Assembly (NCBI RefSeq): GCF_902804475.1
Contig: NZ_CADCSU010000055.1
Location: 1-64,000, forward strand
Length of the DNA stretch: 64,000 bases
Source of the DNA: Flavobacterium bizetiae
GTDB lineage: Bacteria; Bacteroidota; Bacteroidia; Flavobacteriales; Flavobacteriaceae
Direction: 5' to 3'
The notes beneath the pieces were generated by a model. The model was not told the origin of the DNA. It saw only the letters and a list, made by a program, of their open reading frames with translations, and did no database searches. Positions within the stretch are counted from its first letter, which is position 1; each line of letters opens with the position of its first letter. Made by a program: the position numbers and the translations under genes. Positions 9,060-17,558 of this stretch are shown here, piece after piece.

Positions 9060-9641
9060 ATGAAAAAAATTTTACTTATTCTGGCTTTAGCTATGTTTAG
9101 CTTTGCAAATGCACAAAAAGGAACAATCTTAGTTGGTGGAAACATCGGATATGTTTCTGATAAAACTGAATTTAGATTTGGTGAAACAAAAACAAATACA
9201 TTTACTTTTTCTCCTAAAGTTGGTTACCAATTCAATGACAACTGGACTGTTGGGGGTGAGTTTACAGTGTCTTCATCTAATGATGAGAACGCAGTTAGAG
9301 AAATAAAAGAGAATGGTTTTAAACTTGGAGCATTTGTTCGTTACTCAGTGCCATTGAGTCAAACTTTTTCTGTTTTTGCAGATATGGGTGCAGGTTTTCA
9401 AAATGAAAAAACAAAAGTTTATGGTGCTGATAATAGTTACTCAAAAACTAAAGCAGATGGTATGTACGTAGGTATTACTCCGGCACTTTTCATTAACATG
9501 AAAAAAGGTTTTGGTCTTAACTTCAGTATTGGTGGTTTAGGTTACGAAACAATGAATGTTGAGAATAACGGAGGAGATAATAGCCGTTTCTACTTCAACT
9601 TTGGACAAACATTTAACATTGGAGTTTCAAAAAATTTCTAA
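9060..9641 (+). CDS. Small outer-membrane beta-barrel protein, copy 1 of 3
   Basis: Predicted 8-stranded porin-like outer-membrane protein of 193 residues with a signal peptide (MKKILLILALAMFSFANAQ, cleavage after ANA) and amphipathic strands typical of the outer-membrane beta-barrel family: VGYQFNDNWTVGGEFTVSS, FVRYSVPLSQTFSVFADMGAGFQNE, TPALFINMKKGFGLNFSIGG, and a C-terminal Phe (ISKNF/VSKNF) used for barrel insertion. It shares these blocks with the next two genes; this copy is closest to copy 3. Its own terminator follows at 9667-9698, so it is a separate transcript. Function unknown; no ligand-binding motif is visible. Confidence 0.8.
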   Translation: MKKILLILALAMFSFANAQKGTILVGGNIGYVSDKTEFRFGETKTNTFTFSPKVGYQFNDNWTVGGEFTVSSSNDENAVREIKENGFKLGAFVRYSVPLSQTFSVFADMGAGFQNEKTKVYGADNSYSKTKADGMYVGITPALFINMKKGFGLNFSIGGLGYETMNVENNGGDNSRFYFNFGQTFNIGVSKNF

Positions 9642-9666
9642 TTTTTAGAAATATATTTCAATTTCG

Positions 9667-9698
9667 AAAAAGCATCAGCTATAGCTGATGCTTTTTTT
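9667..9698 (+). terminator. Terminator of beta-barrel copy 1
   Basis: Arms AGCATCAGCT and AGCTGATGCT with a 2-nt loop, flanked by an A run and a T run, lie 26 nt after the stop. Confidence 0.9.
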
Positions 9699-9838
9699 GT
9701 TTTGTAGCGTTTTTGTTGTGTTTTGTTATTGTTTGCTAAAACGTTAAAATGCGGATTTATAGATATTTGTCGTGTGATTTGTTTTTTGTAATGGCATTGT
9801 TGTTGTTAAAACAGTATTAAAATTTAAATATCACATTT

Positions 9839-10417
9839 ATGAAAAAAATTCTAGTTATCGCTGCATTGGCTATGTTTAGCTTTGCAAATGCTCAAAAAGG
9901 ATCAATTTTAGTTATGGGAAGTGTTGGTTACAATTCTCAAAAGGATTCAAATTCTATTTCAGATACCAATCAACATTCTTTTTCTTTTTCGCCAAAAGTG
10001 GGATATCAGTTTCACGAAAATTGGACAGGTGGTATTGAAGGTCGGGTAAGCACTCTTAAGCAAGAGCTTAGTAATCACACTGAGTCTAAAAATACAAGTT
10101 TTGGAGTAGGCGGGTTCATACGTTATTCTAAGCCGTTAAATGAAACTTTTTCTGCTTATGCAGATTTTGGAGTTGGATATCAAAATACTAAAACAACAAA
10201 CAACATAGGGGTTCCTAATACAGAAGGATATGGAGTTTATGCTGCTATTACTCCTGCAATTTTCATCAATGTGAGTAAAGGTTTTGGTCTGAATTTTAAT
10301 ATTGGGGGATTAGGGTATTCTACTTTAAAATATGACGGAGTTAATGGAAATAGAATTAAATCTTTTAATTTCAATTTAGGACAAGCATTTTCTGTAGGGA
10401 TTTCGAAGAATTTTTAA
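9839..10417 (+). CDS. Small outer-membrane beta-barrel protein, copy 2 of 3
   Basis: Paralogue of the flanking genes, 192 residues. The signal peptide MKKILVIAALAMFSFANAQ is nearly the same as in copy 1; shared strand motifs are FSFSPKVGYQFHENWTGG, FIRYSKPLNETFSAYADFGVGYQN, ITPAIFINVSKGFGLNFNIGG and the C-terminal ISKNF. It is the most diverged of the three, for example in the loop region QKDSNSISDTNQHS. The variable segments fall between strands, as expected of exposed loops. Flanked by terminators on both sides, it is probably transcribed alone. Function unknown. Confidence 0.8.
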   Translation: MKKILVIAALAMFSFANAQKGSILVMGSVGYNSQKDSNSISDTNQHSFSFSPKVGYQFHENWTGGIEGRVSTLKQELSNHTESKNTSFGVGGFIRYSKPLNETFSAYADFGVGYQNTKTTNNIGVPNTEGYGVYAAITPAIFINVSKGFGLNFNIGGLGYSTLKYDGVNGNRIKSFNFNLGQAFSVGISKNF

Positions 10418-10439
10418 ATCTATGATATATTTCGATTTC

Positions 10440-10472
10440 AAAAAGCATCCGTCGCGGCGGATGCTTTTTTTT
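10440..10472 (+). terminator. Terminator of beta-barrel copy 2
   Basis: Stem AGCATCCG / CGGATGCT with flanking A and T runs, 22 nt after the stop. The outer part of the stem (AGCATC) is shared with the copy 1 terminator, while the inner pairs differ. Confidence 0.9.
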
Positions 10473-10584
10473 ATGTTTAAATATTTGTTTTGTTCAAGCA
10501 GAGTTAAGCCACTGTTTTAGTTTTCTTTATTTAATGTGATGATTTTAACAAATTGTTAATAAATGTGTTGCGATTGGATACTGG

Positions 10585-10592
10585 TATTTTTG
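10585..10592 (+). promoter_or_regulatory. Possible -7 box of beta-barrel copy 3
   Basis: TATTTTTG fits the TAnnTTTG consensus 38 nt before the ATG. A TTG at 10568-10570 is only 14 nt upstream, shorter than usual, so the call is weak. Confidence 0.35.
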
Positions 10593-10629
10593 TTGTTATG
10601 TCTATCTAAAATTTAACACTTATTTACAC

Positions 10630-11211
10630 ATGAAAAAAATGCTACTTATTCTTGCATTAGCTACAGTAAGCTTTGCAAATGCCCAAAAGGGAACAATTTT
10701 AGTTGGTGGAAACATTGAGTACAATTCTATAACTTATGATCATCCATTAGTGAAAACACAAACAAACGAATTTGGATTTTCTCCAAGAGTGGGTTATCAG
10801 TTTCATGATAACTGGACTATTGGAGGTGAATTTACCGTGTCATCTTCAAAACAAAATGGGGGTGGATTAGAAAATAAAAGTAATACTTTTTCATATGGTG
10901 CCTTTGTACGATATTCAGTTCCGTTGAGTGAGACTTTTTCTGTATTTGCTGATTTAGGAGCCGGTTTTCAGAATCAAAAAAGTAAAAACCTGGAAAATGG
11001 ATCAGTAACTTTAGATAGTAAAGCAGACGGTTTCTATGCAGGAATAACTCCGGCTCTTTTTATCAATATGAAAAAAGGTTTTGGTTTAAACTTTAGTATT
11101 GGCGGTTTAGGCTATGAAACATTAAATTTTGATTCTACTGATACCGATGTTTGCAGATTCTATTTCAATTTTGGTAAAACAGTTACTATTGGAATTTCTA
11201 AAAACTTCTAA
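10630..11211 (+). CDS. Small outer-membrane beta-barrel protein, copy 3 of 3
   Basis: Third paralogue, 193 residues, with signal peptide MKKMLLILALATVSFANAQ. It shares long blocks with copy 1: KGTILVGGNI, VGYQFHDNWTIGGEFTVSS, FVRYSVPLSETFSVFADLGAGFQN, ITPALFINMKKGFGLNFSIG and ISKNF at the end. The inter-strand loops differ (for example QNGGGLENKSNT). Copies 1 and 3 are closer to each other than to copy 2, although copy 2 lies between them, so the order of duplication was not simply sequential. Its own terminator follows at 11225-11253. Function unknown. Confidence 0.8.
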   Translation: MKKMLLILALATVSFANAQKGTILVGGNIEYNSITYDHPLVKTQTNEFGFSPRVGYQFHDNWTIGGEFTVSSSKQNGGGLENKSNTFSYGAFVRYSVPLSETFSVFADLGAGFQNQKSKNLENGSVTLDSKADGFYAGITPALFINMKKGFGLNFSIGGLGYETLNFDSTDTDVCRFYFNFGKTVTIGISKNF

Positions 11212-11224
11212 TCCTTAATTTTAT

Positions 11225-11253
11225 AAAAACACTCCAATTGGGGTGTTTTTTTT
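11225..11253 (+). terminator. Terminator of beta-barrel copy 3
   Basis: Arms AAAAACACTCC and GGGGTGTTTTT (one G-U pair) with an AATT loop and a T run, 13 nt after the stop. Confidence 0.85.
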
Positions 11254-11288
11254 ATGGTTTGTTATTTTGAAAATAAAAACGCCTCATT

Positions 11289-11359
11289 TAGCCCCGATAG
11301 AAGCGGTATCCTTTTTCTGGCTCCTTTAGCCAGGAAAAGATATAGTGAATAGCGGGACA
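11289..11359 (+). repeat. Dispersed stem-loop element, copy 1
   Basis: The element reads TAGCCCCGATAGAAG, then ATCC, a 12-bp stem (CTTTTTCTGGCT / AGCCAGGAAAAG, loop CCTTT), then GATATAGTG and ATAGCGGGAC. Copies occur at 25013-25080 (same orientation) and, inverted, at 41913-42022 and 54767-54847. Flanks are conserved while the upper stem changes on both sides. Confidence 0.8.
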
Positions 11360-11529
11360 GAAGGTGTTTTGAAAACTGATTTTTTCTGCTTCAAAAAAAA
11401 CTAAACGCGATCAAACACAGCACAGCATTAGAATTTTAGGGCTGTTTTTTATACAACGATTTCGTAAATTTATTCGGTGTTTTTGGCCCAAACACGATAA
11501 AAATCACGTTTTCTGTAAATTTCGACTTT

Positions 11530-11537
11530 TACATTTG
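11530..11537 (+). promoter_or_regulatory. -7 box before the transporter/pfl genes
   Basis: TACATTTG fits TAnnTTTG and would start transcription near 11544, so the transporter mRNA would have a leader of only about 10-20 nt. No well-spaced TTG is present at -33. Confidence 0.4.
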
Positions 11538-11552
11538 TAAGACGCATTTTAA

Positions 11553-12746
11553 ATGTTTCGTCTTATGATAAAAGCAAATAAGTGGGTAATTGTATCGGCA
11601 GGAATGTTATTGCAATTATCAATTGGGTCTATTTACGCTTACAGTGTTTGGATTAATCCTATTCATTCTCTAAATGACTGGGATGCGCATCAATTGAAAC
11701 TATCTTTTAGTTTGGCTATTTGTTTTTTAGGACTTACAGCTGCTTTTATGCAAAAGTTTGTTCGCAAAATCGGACCTAAAAAGGCCGGATTACTCGCTGC
11801 ATTATTTTTTGGTATAGGATTAATGGGCAGCGGATGGGCTATTGCAGAAAAATCATTGCCGTTGTTTTATTTATTTTATGGCGTAATAAGCGGTATCGGA
11901 TTGGGGTTTGGCTATATCACACCTATTTCGGTCGTTGTAAAATGGTTTCCTGAAAAGCCCGGTTTTGCAGGAGGATTGGTTATCATGTCGTTTGCCGTAG
12001 GCTCGATATTAGCCTCACGTATTATTTTACCATTAACACAATCATTAGGGGTTTCCCAGAGTTTTTATTTGTTGGGAGTTGCTTATTTTCTAATAATGGT
12101 TGTAGCTTCTTTATGCCTTTCTCTTCCTTCTTCTGTTACTTCGGCAGAAGATGATCTCAAAAATAATTCTCCTATTCCTTTAAAGGAATTACTAACTGAT
12201 GTTCGTTTCTACAGTCTTTGGTTCATGTTGTTTTTAAATACAACTTGTGGTATTGCATTAATTTCTATTGCTGCACCAATGGCAAAAGAAATAATTCATA
12301 TTGATGATCGACAAGCGATTAATTTTGTTGGATTCATTGGTTTTTTCAACGGATTTGGCAGATTGTTTTGGTCTAGTATATCAGATAAAATTGGCCGATG
12401 GTCTACTTTTTTTCTGTTTTTTGCGATTGGTGCCTGTTGTTTTCTGGTATTAAGCCAGAGCAATACCCCAATTGTATTCCAGCTTTTGGTTTTTATTATT
12501 ATAAGTTGTTACGGAGGTGCTTTTGCAGCAATGCCTGCTTTTGTTAAAGATGTTTACGGACCTTATAAAATGAGTTCTCCTTTTGGTTTTATATTAATTG
12601 CCTGGTCTGCTGCAGCTTTTGTGGGACCGTGGTTAATTTCACTAACCAAAAATTATACTGCAATCTTTTATTTGTTTGCAGGAATTTTAAGTTTTACTGC
12701 AATAATGTGTTTGCTGGTAAAACCAAGGCTTATTTATCGAAAATAA
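11553..12746 (+). CDS. MFS transporter of the oxalate/formate antiporter (OFA) family
   Basis: Inner-membrane carrier of 397 residues with about 12 hydrophobic helices. The first helix region (GSIYAYSVWINPI) and the G-x-G-rich helix 4 (GVISGIGLGFGYITPISVVVKWFP, followed by G-x-A-G-G) are hallmarks of the OFA subfamily of the major facilitator superfamily. An alternative ATG at 11565 would remove four residues. It lies 108 nt upstream of pflB in the same direction, where many bacteria have the formate channel gene focA, so formate export or exchange for another small carboxylate (pyruvate, lactate, oxalate) is the likely role. Substrate is inferred from context, not visible in the protein. Confidence 0.75.
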   Translation: MFRLMIKANKWVIVSAGMLLQLSIGSIYAYSVWINPIHSLNDWDAHQLKLSFSLAICFLGLTAAFMQKFVRKIGPKKAGLLAALFFGIGLMGSGWAIAEKSLPLFYLFYGVISGIGLGFGYITPISVVVKWFPEKPGFAGGLVIMSFAVGSILASRIILPLTQSLGVSQSFYLLGVAYFLIMVVASLCLSLPSSVTSAEDDLKNNSPIPLKELLTDVRFYSLWFMLFLNTTCGIALISIAAPMAKEIIHIDDRQAINFVGFIGFFNGFGRLFWSSISDKIGRWSTFFLFFAIGACCFLVLSQSNTPIVFQLLVFIIISCYGGAFAAMPAFVKDVYGPYKMSSPFGFILIAWSAAAFVGPWLISLTKNYTAIFYLFAGILSFTAIMCLLVKPRLIYRK

Positions 12747-12854
12747 TTACGATTTTTATAAAAATAAGCCTTATAAATGATTATTATCATAGTTTTCGGC
12801 CTAAAAAGTACCGAAATTTGATCATATAATAAACGCAATTAAATTATTTGAGTT

Positions 12855-15089
12855 ATGAAAGCAAATGTCGAAAAAAAGGTATTTACACCCGGAAAATGGG
12901 GAGCATCAGTGAACGTTCAGGATTTTGTGTTAAAAAACATTACTCCCTATGAAGGAGATTCTTCTTTTCTATCCGGACCATCATTAAAAACTACCAATTT
13001 GTGGAATATCTGTAAGGAAGCTTTATTAAAAGAACGAGCAAGTAACGGGTGTTTGGCAATAGATGTAGAAACGATTTCAACTATAAACGGATTTAAGCCA
13101 GGATATATTAAAAAGGAAGATGAAGTTGTGGTTGGTTTACAAACAGATCAGCTTTTAAAAAGAGCAATGAAGCCCTTTGGAGGAATTAAGCTGGTAGAAT
13201 CTGCGGTAAAAGAGAGAGGATTAAAAGTTTCTGATCGTGTAATCGATATTTTCAACTATGCTAAAAATCATAACGAAAAAGTTTTTGATGCGTATGATAA
13301 AGAAATAAGAGATTATCGTTCTAAACATATATTAACGGGTTTGCCTGATAATTATGCCCGCGGACGTATCATAGGTGATTTCCGTCGTATGGCTTTGTAT
13401 GGAGTGAATCAGCTTATTGCCTTTAAAAAAGAGGATCATGCCAAAGTGGGTGGTGAAATGACAGAACATAAAGTTCGTTTGCGTGAAGAAATTTCGGCTC
13501 AAATTAGTGCCCTGCAAGATATGCTTGTAATGGCAGCAGATTATGGTTTTGATATTTCTCTTCCTGCACAAAATGCAAAAGAAGCAGTGCAATGGGTTTA
13601 TTTTGCTTATCTGGCTGCGGTTAAGGAGCAGGATGGAGCTGCAATGTCATTAGGAAATGTCTCTTCATTTCTTGATATCTACATACAAAGAGATCTTGAA
13701 GAAGGATTAATTACTGAATTTGAAGCACAGGAATTAGTAGACCAGTTTGTAATGAAGTTACGAATGGTGCGTCATTTAAGACCAGGTGCTTATGATGAAA
13801 TATTTGGTGGAGACCCAACATGGGTAACGGAATGTATTGGAGGTATGTTTAATGACGGAAGAACGAAAGTAACCAAAACATCATTTAGATTCCTACAGAC
13901 ATTATATAACTTGGGAGCATCTCCAGAGCCTAATTTAACGGTTTTATGGTCAGAAGATCTTCCGCAAGGATTTAAGGATTTCTGTGCACAAGTTTCAATT
14001 GATACATCATCTATTCAATACGAAAATGATGATTTAATGCGACCAAACAGAGGTTCTGATGATTACGGAATTGCTTGTTGTGTATCTCATCAGGAAATTG
14101 GTAAATCTATTCAGCACTTTGGAGCACGTGCCAATTTGCCTAAAGCATTATTAATTGCTTTAAACGGAGGTAGAGAAGAACGCGGTGGAGCATTAATTAT
14201 GAAAGATATTCCGTTTATTCATGACGAAGTATTAGATTATAATGTAGTAAGCAATGTTTTCAAACGTACACTGAAAGAAGTTGCCAGAGTATATGCTAAG
14301 TCTATGTATGTTATTCATTATATGCATGATAAGTATTACTACGAAAGAGCACAAATGGCGGTGATTGATTCTGATCCGCATATTGATATTGCGTACGGTG
14401 CAGCAGGAATTTCTATTATTGCAGATTCATTATCAGCAATAAAATATGCTAAAGTAAGACCAGTAAGAAATGAAAACGGAATTACAGTAGATTTTAATAT
14501 CGAAGGTGATTATCCTAAGTTTGGTAATGATGACGACAGAGTAGATTCTATTGCTCAGGAAATTACCGCTTTCTTTATCAAAGAACTTAGAAAACATACT
14601 GCATATAAAAATGCAACACCAACACTTTCATTATTAACGATTACATCGAATGTAATGTACGGAACGAATACCGGAGCGACTCCTGACGGACGTAAAGATG
14701 GTGAGTCTTTTGCCCCGGGTGCTAACCCAATGCACGGACGTGATTCTAGCGGAGCAATTGCTTCATTAAATTCTGTTGCAAAACTAGATTATAACGATGC
14801 TCAGGATGGTATTTCTAATACATTCTCTATGATTCCGAAATCATTGGGAGATACCAGAGAAGAGCAAGTAACCAATTTAGTGAATGTTATGGATGGTTAT
14901 TTTGCACAAATGGCACATCACTTAAATGTAAACGTATTAAATCGCGAAACCCTTCAAGATGCCTATAATCATCCTGAAAATCATCCACAATTGACCATAA
15001 GAGTTTCGGGTTATGCTGTTAATTTTGTGAGATTATCAAGAGCGCATCAATTAGAAGTTATAGCGCGTACTTTTCACGAAGCAATGTAA
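12855..15089 (+). CDS. pflB: Formate C-acetyltransferase (pyruvate formate-lyase)
   Basis: Cytoplasmic glycyl-radical enzyme converting pyruvate and CoA to acetyl-CoA and formate in anaerobic metabolism. The 744-residue length is normal. The catalytic Cys pair is present ([10 protein letters not shown]408-C409) and so is the radical glycine in the C-terminal RVSGYAV motif (G719). Other family blocks include [27 protein letters not shown] and the C-terminal [12 protein letters not shown]. The activating enzyme gene follows 90 nt downstream and a candidate formate carrier precedes it, so this is a complete fermentative module. Since the enzyme is destroyed by oxygen, its presence suggests growth in low-oxygen habitats. 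A hairpin between pflB and pflA may lower expression of the activase. Confidence 0.95.
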   Translation: MKANVEKKVFTPGKWGASVNVQDFVLKNITPYEGDSSFLSGPSLKTTNLWNICKEALLKERASNGCLAIDVETISTINGFKPGYIKKEDEVVVGLQTDQLLKRAMKPFGGIKLVESAVKERGLKVSDRVIDIFNYAKNHNEKVFDAYDKEIRDYRSKHILTGLPDNYARGRIIGDFRRMALYGVNQLIAFKKEDHAKVGGEMTEHKVRLREEISAQISALQDMLVMAADYGFDISLPAQNAKEAVQWVYFAYLAAVKEQDGAAMSLGNVSSFLDIYIQRDLEEGLITEFEAQELVDQFVMKLRMVRHLRPGAYDEIFGGDPTWVTECIGGMFNDGRTKVTKTSFRFLQTLYNLGASPEPNLTVLWSEDLPQGFKDFCAQVSIDTSSIQYENDDLMRPNRGSDDYGIACCVSHQEIGKSIQHFGARANLPKALLIALNGGREERGGALIMKDIPFIHDEVLDYNVVSNVFKRTLKEVARVYAKSMYVIHYMHDKYYYERAQMAVIDSDPHIDIAYGAAGISIIADSLSAIKYAKVRPVRNENGITVDFNIEGDYPKFGNDDDRVDSIAQEITAFFIKELRKHTAYKNATPTLSLLTITSNVMYGTNTGATPDGRKDGESFAPGANPMHGRDSSGAIASLNSVAKLDYNDAQDGISNTFSMIPKSLGDTREEQVTNLVNVMDGYFAQMAHHLNVNVLNRETLQDAYNHPENHPQLTIRVSGYAVNFVRLSRAHQLEVIARTFHEAM

Positions 15090-15112
15090 ATCGGCCAAGC
15101 GTGAAATTAGAG

Positions 15113-15147
15113 ATAGGTTGGCTAGAAATTAGCCAGCCTATTTTTTA
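15113..15147 (+). terminator. Hairpin between pflB and pflA
   Basis: Arms ATAGGTTGGCTA and TAGCCAGCCTAT (one G-U pair) are followed by a T run. The position, 23 nt after pflB, suggests partial termination that sets a high enzyme-to-activase ratio. Confidence 0.75.
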
Positions 15148-15179
15148 TTTTATTATATTCAACTATTATTTAAGAAACT

Positions 15180-15962
15180 ATGTATTTCCAACTACAAGAT
15201 ATTGAAGCTGCCAAGCTAAACATTGATGATCCTGATCATTTACGAATACATTCTCTGGAAACCTTTGGTACCCATGATGGCCCCGGTATCAGGATGGTGG
15301 TGTTTGCGCAGGGATGTCAGTTCAGGTGTTTGTATTGTCAGAACCCTGATACACTCGATGTTAAAGGAGGTTCATTAGTAGAAATAGAAGAATTAGTGAA
15401 AAGGGCCGTTCGTCAAAAAAGTTATTTTGGTAAAACGGGGGGAGTTACAGTTTCAGGAGGAGAGCCTTTACTTCAAAGAAATAAATTACTTCACTTTTTT
15501 AAACGTTTACATGAAGAAGGCATAAATACGTGTTTAGACACCAACGGAAGACTAAACAATCATCAGGCACAAGAACTTTTTGATAATACCGATCTTTTAT
15601 TATTAGATGTAAAACATATTAATGATAAAATACATCATGAATTAACCGGTTTAACCAATAAAAACACACTAGAGGTTGCGGCATATAGAGAATCTACTGG
15701 AAAACCAATGTGGTTACGCTATGTTTTAGTTCCCGGCTGGACAGACCAACCCGAATATCTTGAAGAATGGGGGCAACATTTTACCAATTATAAAACGGTT
15801 GAACGCGTAGAGATTATTCCTTTTCACCAACTTGGATCTCAAAAATGGGAATTGCTTAATATGCCCTATGCTCTAAAAGATACTGTACCGCCAACAGCAG
15901 AAAGTAAAGCCGAAGCATTTGCTGTTTTTAGTAAATATTTCAAAAATGTAATCCTTAAATAA
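15180..15962 (+). CDS. pflA: Pyruvate formate-lyase-activating enzyme
   Basis: Radical S-adenosylmethionine enzyme that abstracts hydrogen from the PflB glycine to generate the active radical. The 260-residue protein shows the cluster-binding CxxxCxxC motif (GCQFRCLYC, C46, C50, C53), preceded by the family motif THDGPGIRMVVFAQGC, and the SAM-contact motif GGVTVSGGEPLLQ. Its frame begins MYFQLQDIEAAKLN, about 20 residues longer at the N-terminus than the E. coli enzyme. It follows pflB in the same direction and has its own terminator-like hairpin downstream at 15999-16035. Confidence 0.93.
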   Translation: MYFQLQDIEAAKLNIDDPDHLRIHSLETFGTHDGPGIRMVVFAQGCQFRCLYCQNPDTLDVKGGSLVEIEELVKRAVRQKSYFGKTGGVTVSGGEPLLQRNKLLHFFKRLHEEGINTCLDTNGRLNNHQAQELFDNTDLLLLDVKHINDKIHHELTGLTNKNTLEVAAYRESTGKPMWLRYVLVPGWTDQPEYLEEWGQHFTNYKTVERVEIIPFHQLGSQKWELLNMPYALKDTVPPTAESKAEAFAVFSKYFKNVILK

Positions 15963-15998
15963 AGTATTGTCTTTTAAAATAATAATCTTACAGCACAA

Positions 15999-16035
15999 AG
16001 GACTATCTTTTAATTATGCAGGGATAGTCTATTTT
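15999..16035 (+). terminator. Terminator after pflA
   Basis: GACTATC (16001-16007) pairs with GATAGTC (16023-16029), with a T-rich tail. The stem is only 7 bp with a 15-nt loop, so the call is moderate. Confidence 0.5.
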
Positions 16036-16082
16036 GTTTGGATGAAATCCTAAAATAAAATGTATTTTTGACGCTTAGATGA

Positions 16083-16117
16083 GAAATCTACAATCTACAA
16101 TCTGAAATCTAAAATAC
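16083..16117. repeat. AATCTA-type simple repeat before dgt
   Basis: Iterated AAATCTACAATCTACAATCT and variants fill the sequence just before the dgt start. Similar iterations (AAATCTAAAATCT) occur at 36190-36235 upstream of rng. Confidence 0.5.
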
Positions 16118-16121
16118 AACA

Positions 16122-17468
16122 ATGAACTGGGAACAACTTTTATCACTCAAACGCCAAGGCGATACAAGCAAGAGATTACGTGTAGAACAAGATGATACCC
16201 GACTGGGTTTTGAGGTAGATTATGATAGAATTATTTTTTCGGCTGCATTTCGATCACTTCAGGATAAAACTCAGGTTATTCCGCTTTCAAAAACAGATTT
16301 TGTGCACACCAGACTAACACATAGTTTAGAGGTTTCGGTTGTGGGACGTTCTCTGGGACGTTTAGTTGGAAAAAAAATCATAGAAAAATATCCCCATTTA
16401 AAAGAAATTCACGGTTATCATATGAATGATTTTGGTGCTATTGTAGCTGCGGCTTCTTTGGCACACGATATTGGGAATCCGCCTTTTGGTCATTCTGGCG
16501 AAAAAGCAATTGGAGAGTATTTCTCGATAGGAAACGGGTTGCAATACAAAGATCAGTTAACAGCCAAACAATGGCAGGATTTAATTGATTTTGAAGGAAA
16601 TGCAAACGGTTTTTCAGTTCTTACGGCAAGTCGCCCGGGAATCGAAGGGGGACTTAGAATTTCATACGCTACTTTAGGTGCTTTTATGAAATATCCAAAA
16701 GAAAGTTTGCCTAAAAAGCCAACAAATGATATCGCCGATAAAAAATACGGTTTCTTCCAGACAGATAAAACCTTTTTTGAAGAAGTAGCAAAAGATATGG
16801 GTATGATTGCCAATAAATCAGGAGATGATGTTGGTTTTGAAAGACATCCTTTGGCTTATTTGGTAGAAGCGGCAGATGATATTTGCTATACTATTATCGA
16901 CTTTGAAGACGGAATAAATTTAGGATTAGTATCTGAAGATTACGCTTTAGAATACCTGATAAAACTGGTAAAAGACAATATTGGAGTTGCGAAATACAAG
17001 ACTTTAACAACAAAAGAAGACAGAATCAGTTATTTGCGTGCGCTTGCAATAGGAACTTTGATCAACGATGCTGTAAATGTGTTTATAGAGAATGAAGAAG
17101 CGATTCTGGCCGGAAAATTTCCTTTTGCTCTAACAGATAAAAGTAAATACAAAGCGCAGATGAATGACATCATCAATTTAAGCATTGATAAAATTTACCA
17201 AAGCCGTGAGGTTATAGAAAAAGAAATTGTAGGTTATCAAATCATTCAGACTTTATTGGATAAATTTATAACCGCTTTTAATAATAAATACGAAGGAACT
17301 GCTTCTAACTACGATAAATTGATTCTGAAAATGTTGCCGGAAAAGCATCAATTAGAGAAAGAGAATTTATACGAGCGCTTATTGCATATTTGCCATTATG
17401 TTTCGCTTTTAACAGACGGAAACGCGCTGGAATTATTCGAAACCATTAACGGAAGAAAGAAGAATTAA
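16122..17468 (+). CDS. dgt: Deoxyguanosinetriphosphate triphosphohydrolase-like protein
   Basis: HD-domain dNTP triphosphohydrolase that cleaves dGTP (or other dNTPs) to the nucleoside and tripolyphosphate. The 448-residue protein has the family N-terminus (RLRVEQDDTRLGFEVDYDRI, FRSLQDKTQV), the metal-binding RLTHSLEVS, the HD core (AHDIGNPPFGHSGE) and a later Asp in EAADDICYTIIDFEDG, so all metal ligands are present. The ATG follows a simple repeat rather than a recognisable promoter. It is convergent with the DUF3078 gene, sharing a bidirectional terminator at 17492-17538. Placement beside dxs, DUF3078 and tadA appears to be core flavobacterial gene order, which is recollection not checked here. 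Confidence 0.9.
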   Translation: MNWEQLLSLKRQGDTSKRLRVEQDDTRLGFEVDYDRIIFSAAFRSLQDKTQVIPLSKTDFVHTRLTHSLEVSVVGRSLGRLVGKKIIEKYPHLKEIHGYHMNDFGAIVAAASLAHDIGNPPFGHSGEKAIGEYFSIGNGLQYKDQLTAKQWQDLIDFEGNANGFSVLTASRPGIEGGLRISYATLGAFMKYPKESLPKKPTNDIADKKYGFFQTDKTFFEEVAKDMGMIANKSGDDVGFERHPLAYLVEAADDICYTIIDFEDGINLGLVSEDYALEYLIKLVKDNIGVAKYKTLTTKEDRISYLRALAIGTLINDAVNVFIENEEAILAGKFPFALTDKSKYKAQMNDIINLSIDKIYQSREVIEKEIVGYQIIQTLLDKFITAFNNKYEGTASNYDKLILKMLPEKHQLEKENLYERLLHICHYVSLLTDGNALELFETINGRKKN

Positions 17469-17491
17469 ACAAAAAATTTCCTCTTGGATAT

Positions 17492-17538
17492 AAAAAAACA
17501 CCCGATAGAAATACTTGTTTCTATCGGGTGTTTTTTTT
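17492..17538. terminator. Bidirectional terminator between dgt and DUF3078 gene
   Basis: ACACCCGATAGAAA pairs with TTTCTATCGGGTGT, flanked by A and T runs so that it can end transcripts from both sides. It lies 23 nt after dgt and 20 nt after the leftward gene. Confidence 0.9.
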
Positions 17539-17558
17539 GCTTAATAGCTATACTGTTT

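Larger units (their letters stand above)
11212..11552. other. Intergenic region with terminator, repeat element and promoter
   Basis: The 341-nt gap holds the terminator of beta-barrel copy 3, copy 1 of the dispersed stem-loop element (11289-11359), about 170 nt of AT-rich sequence without clear features, and a -7 box (11530-11537) for the transporter and pfl genes. No FNR-like palindrome was recognised. Confidence 0.55.

Noticed and set aside
12795-12830. Possible FNR-like site (TTGAT half) before pflB
   Set aside because: Only one half-site is present, with no ATCAA at the correct distance; the nearby TTTTCGG/CCGAAA hairpin has no T run.
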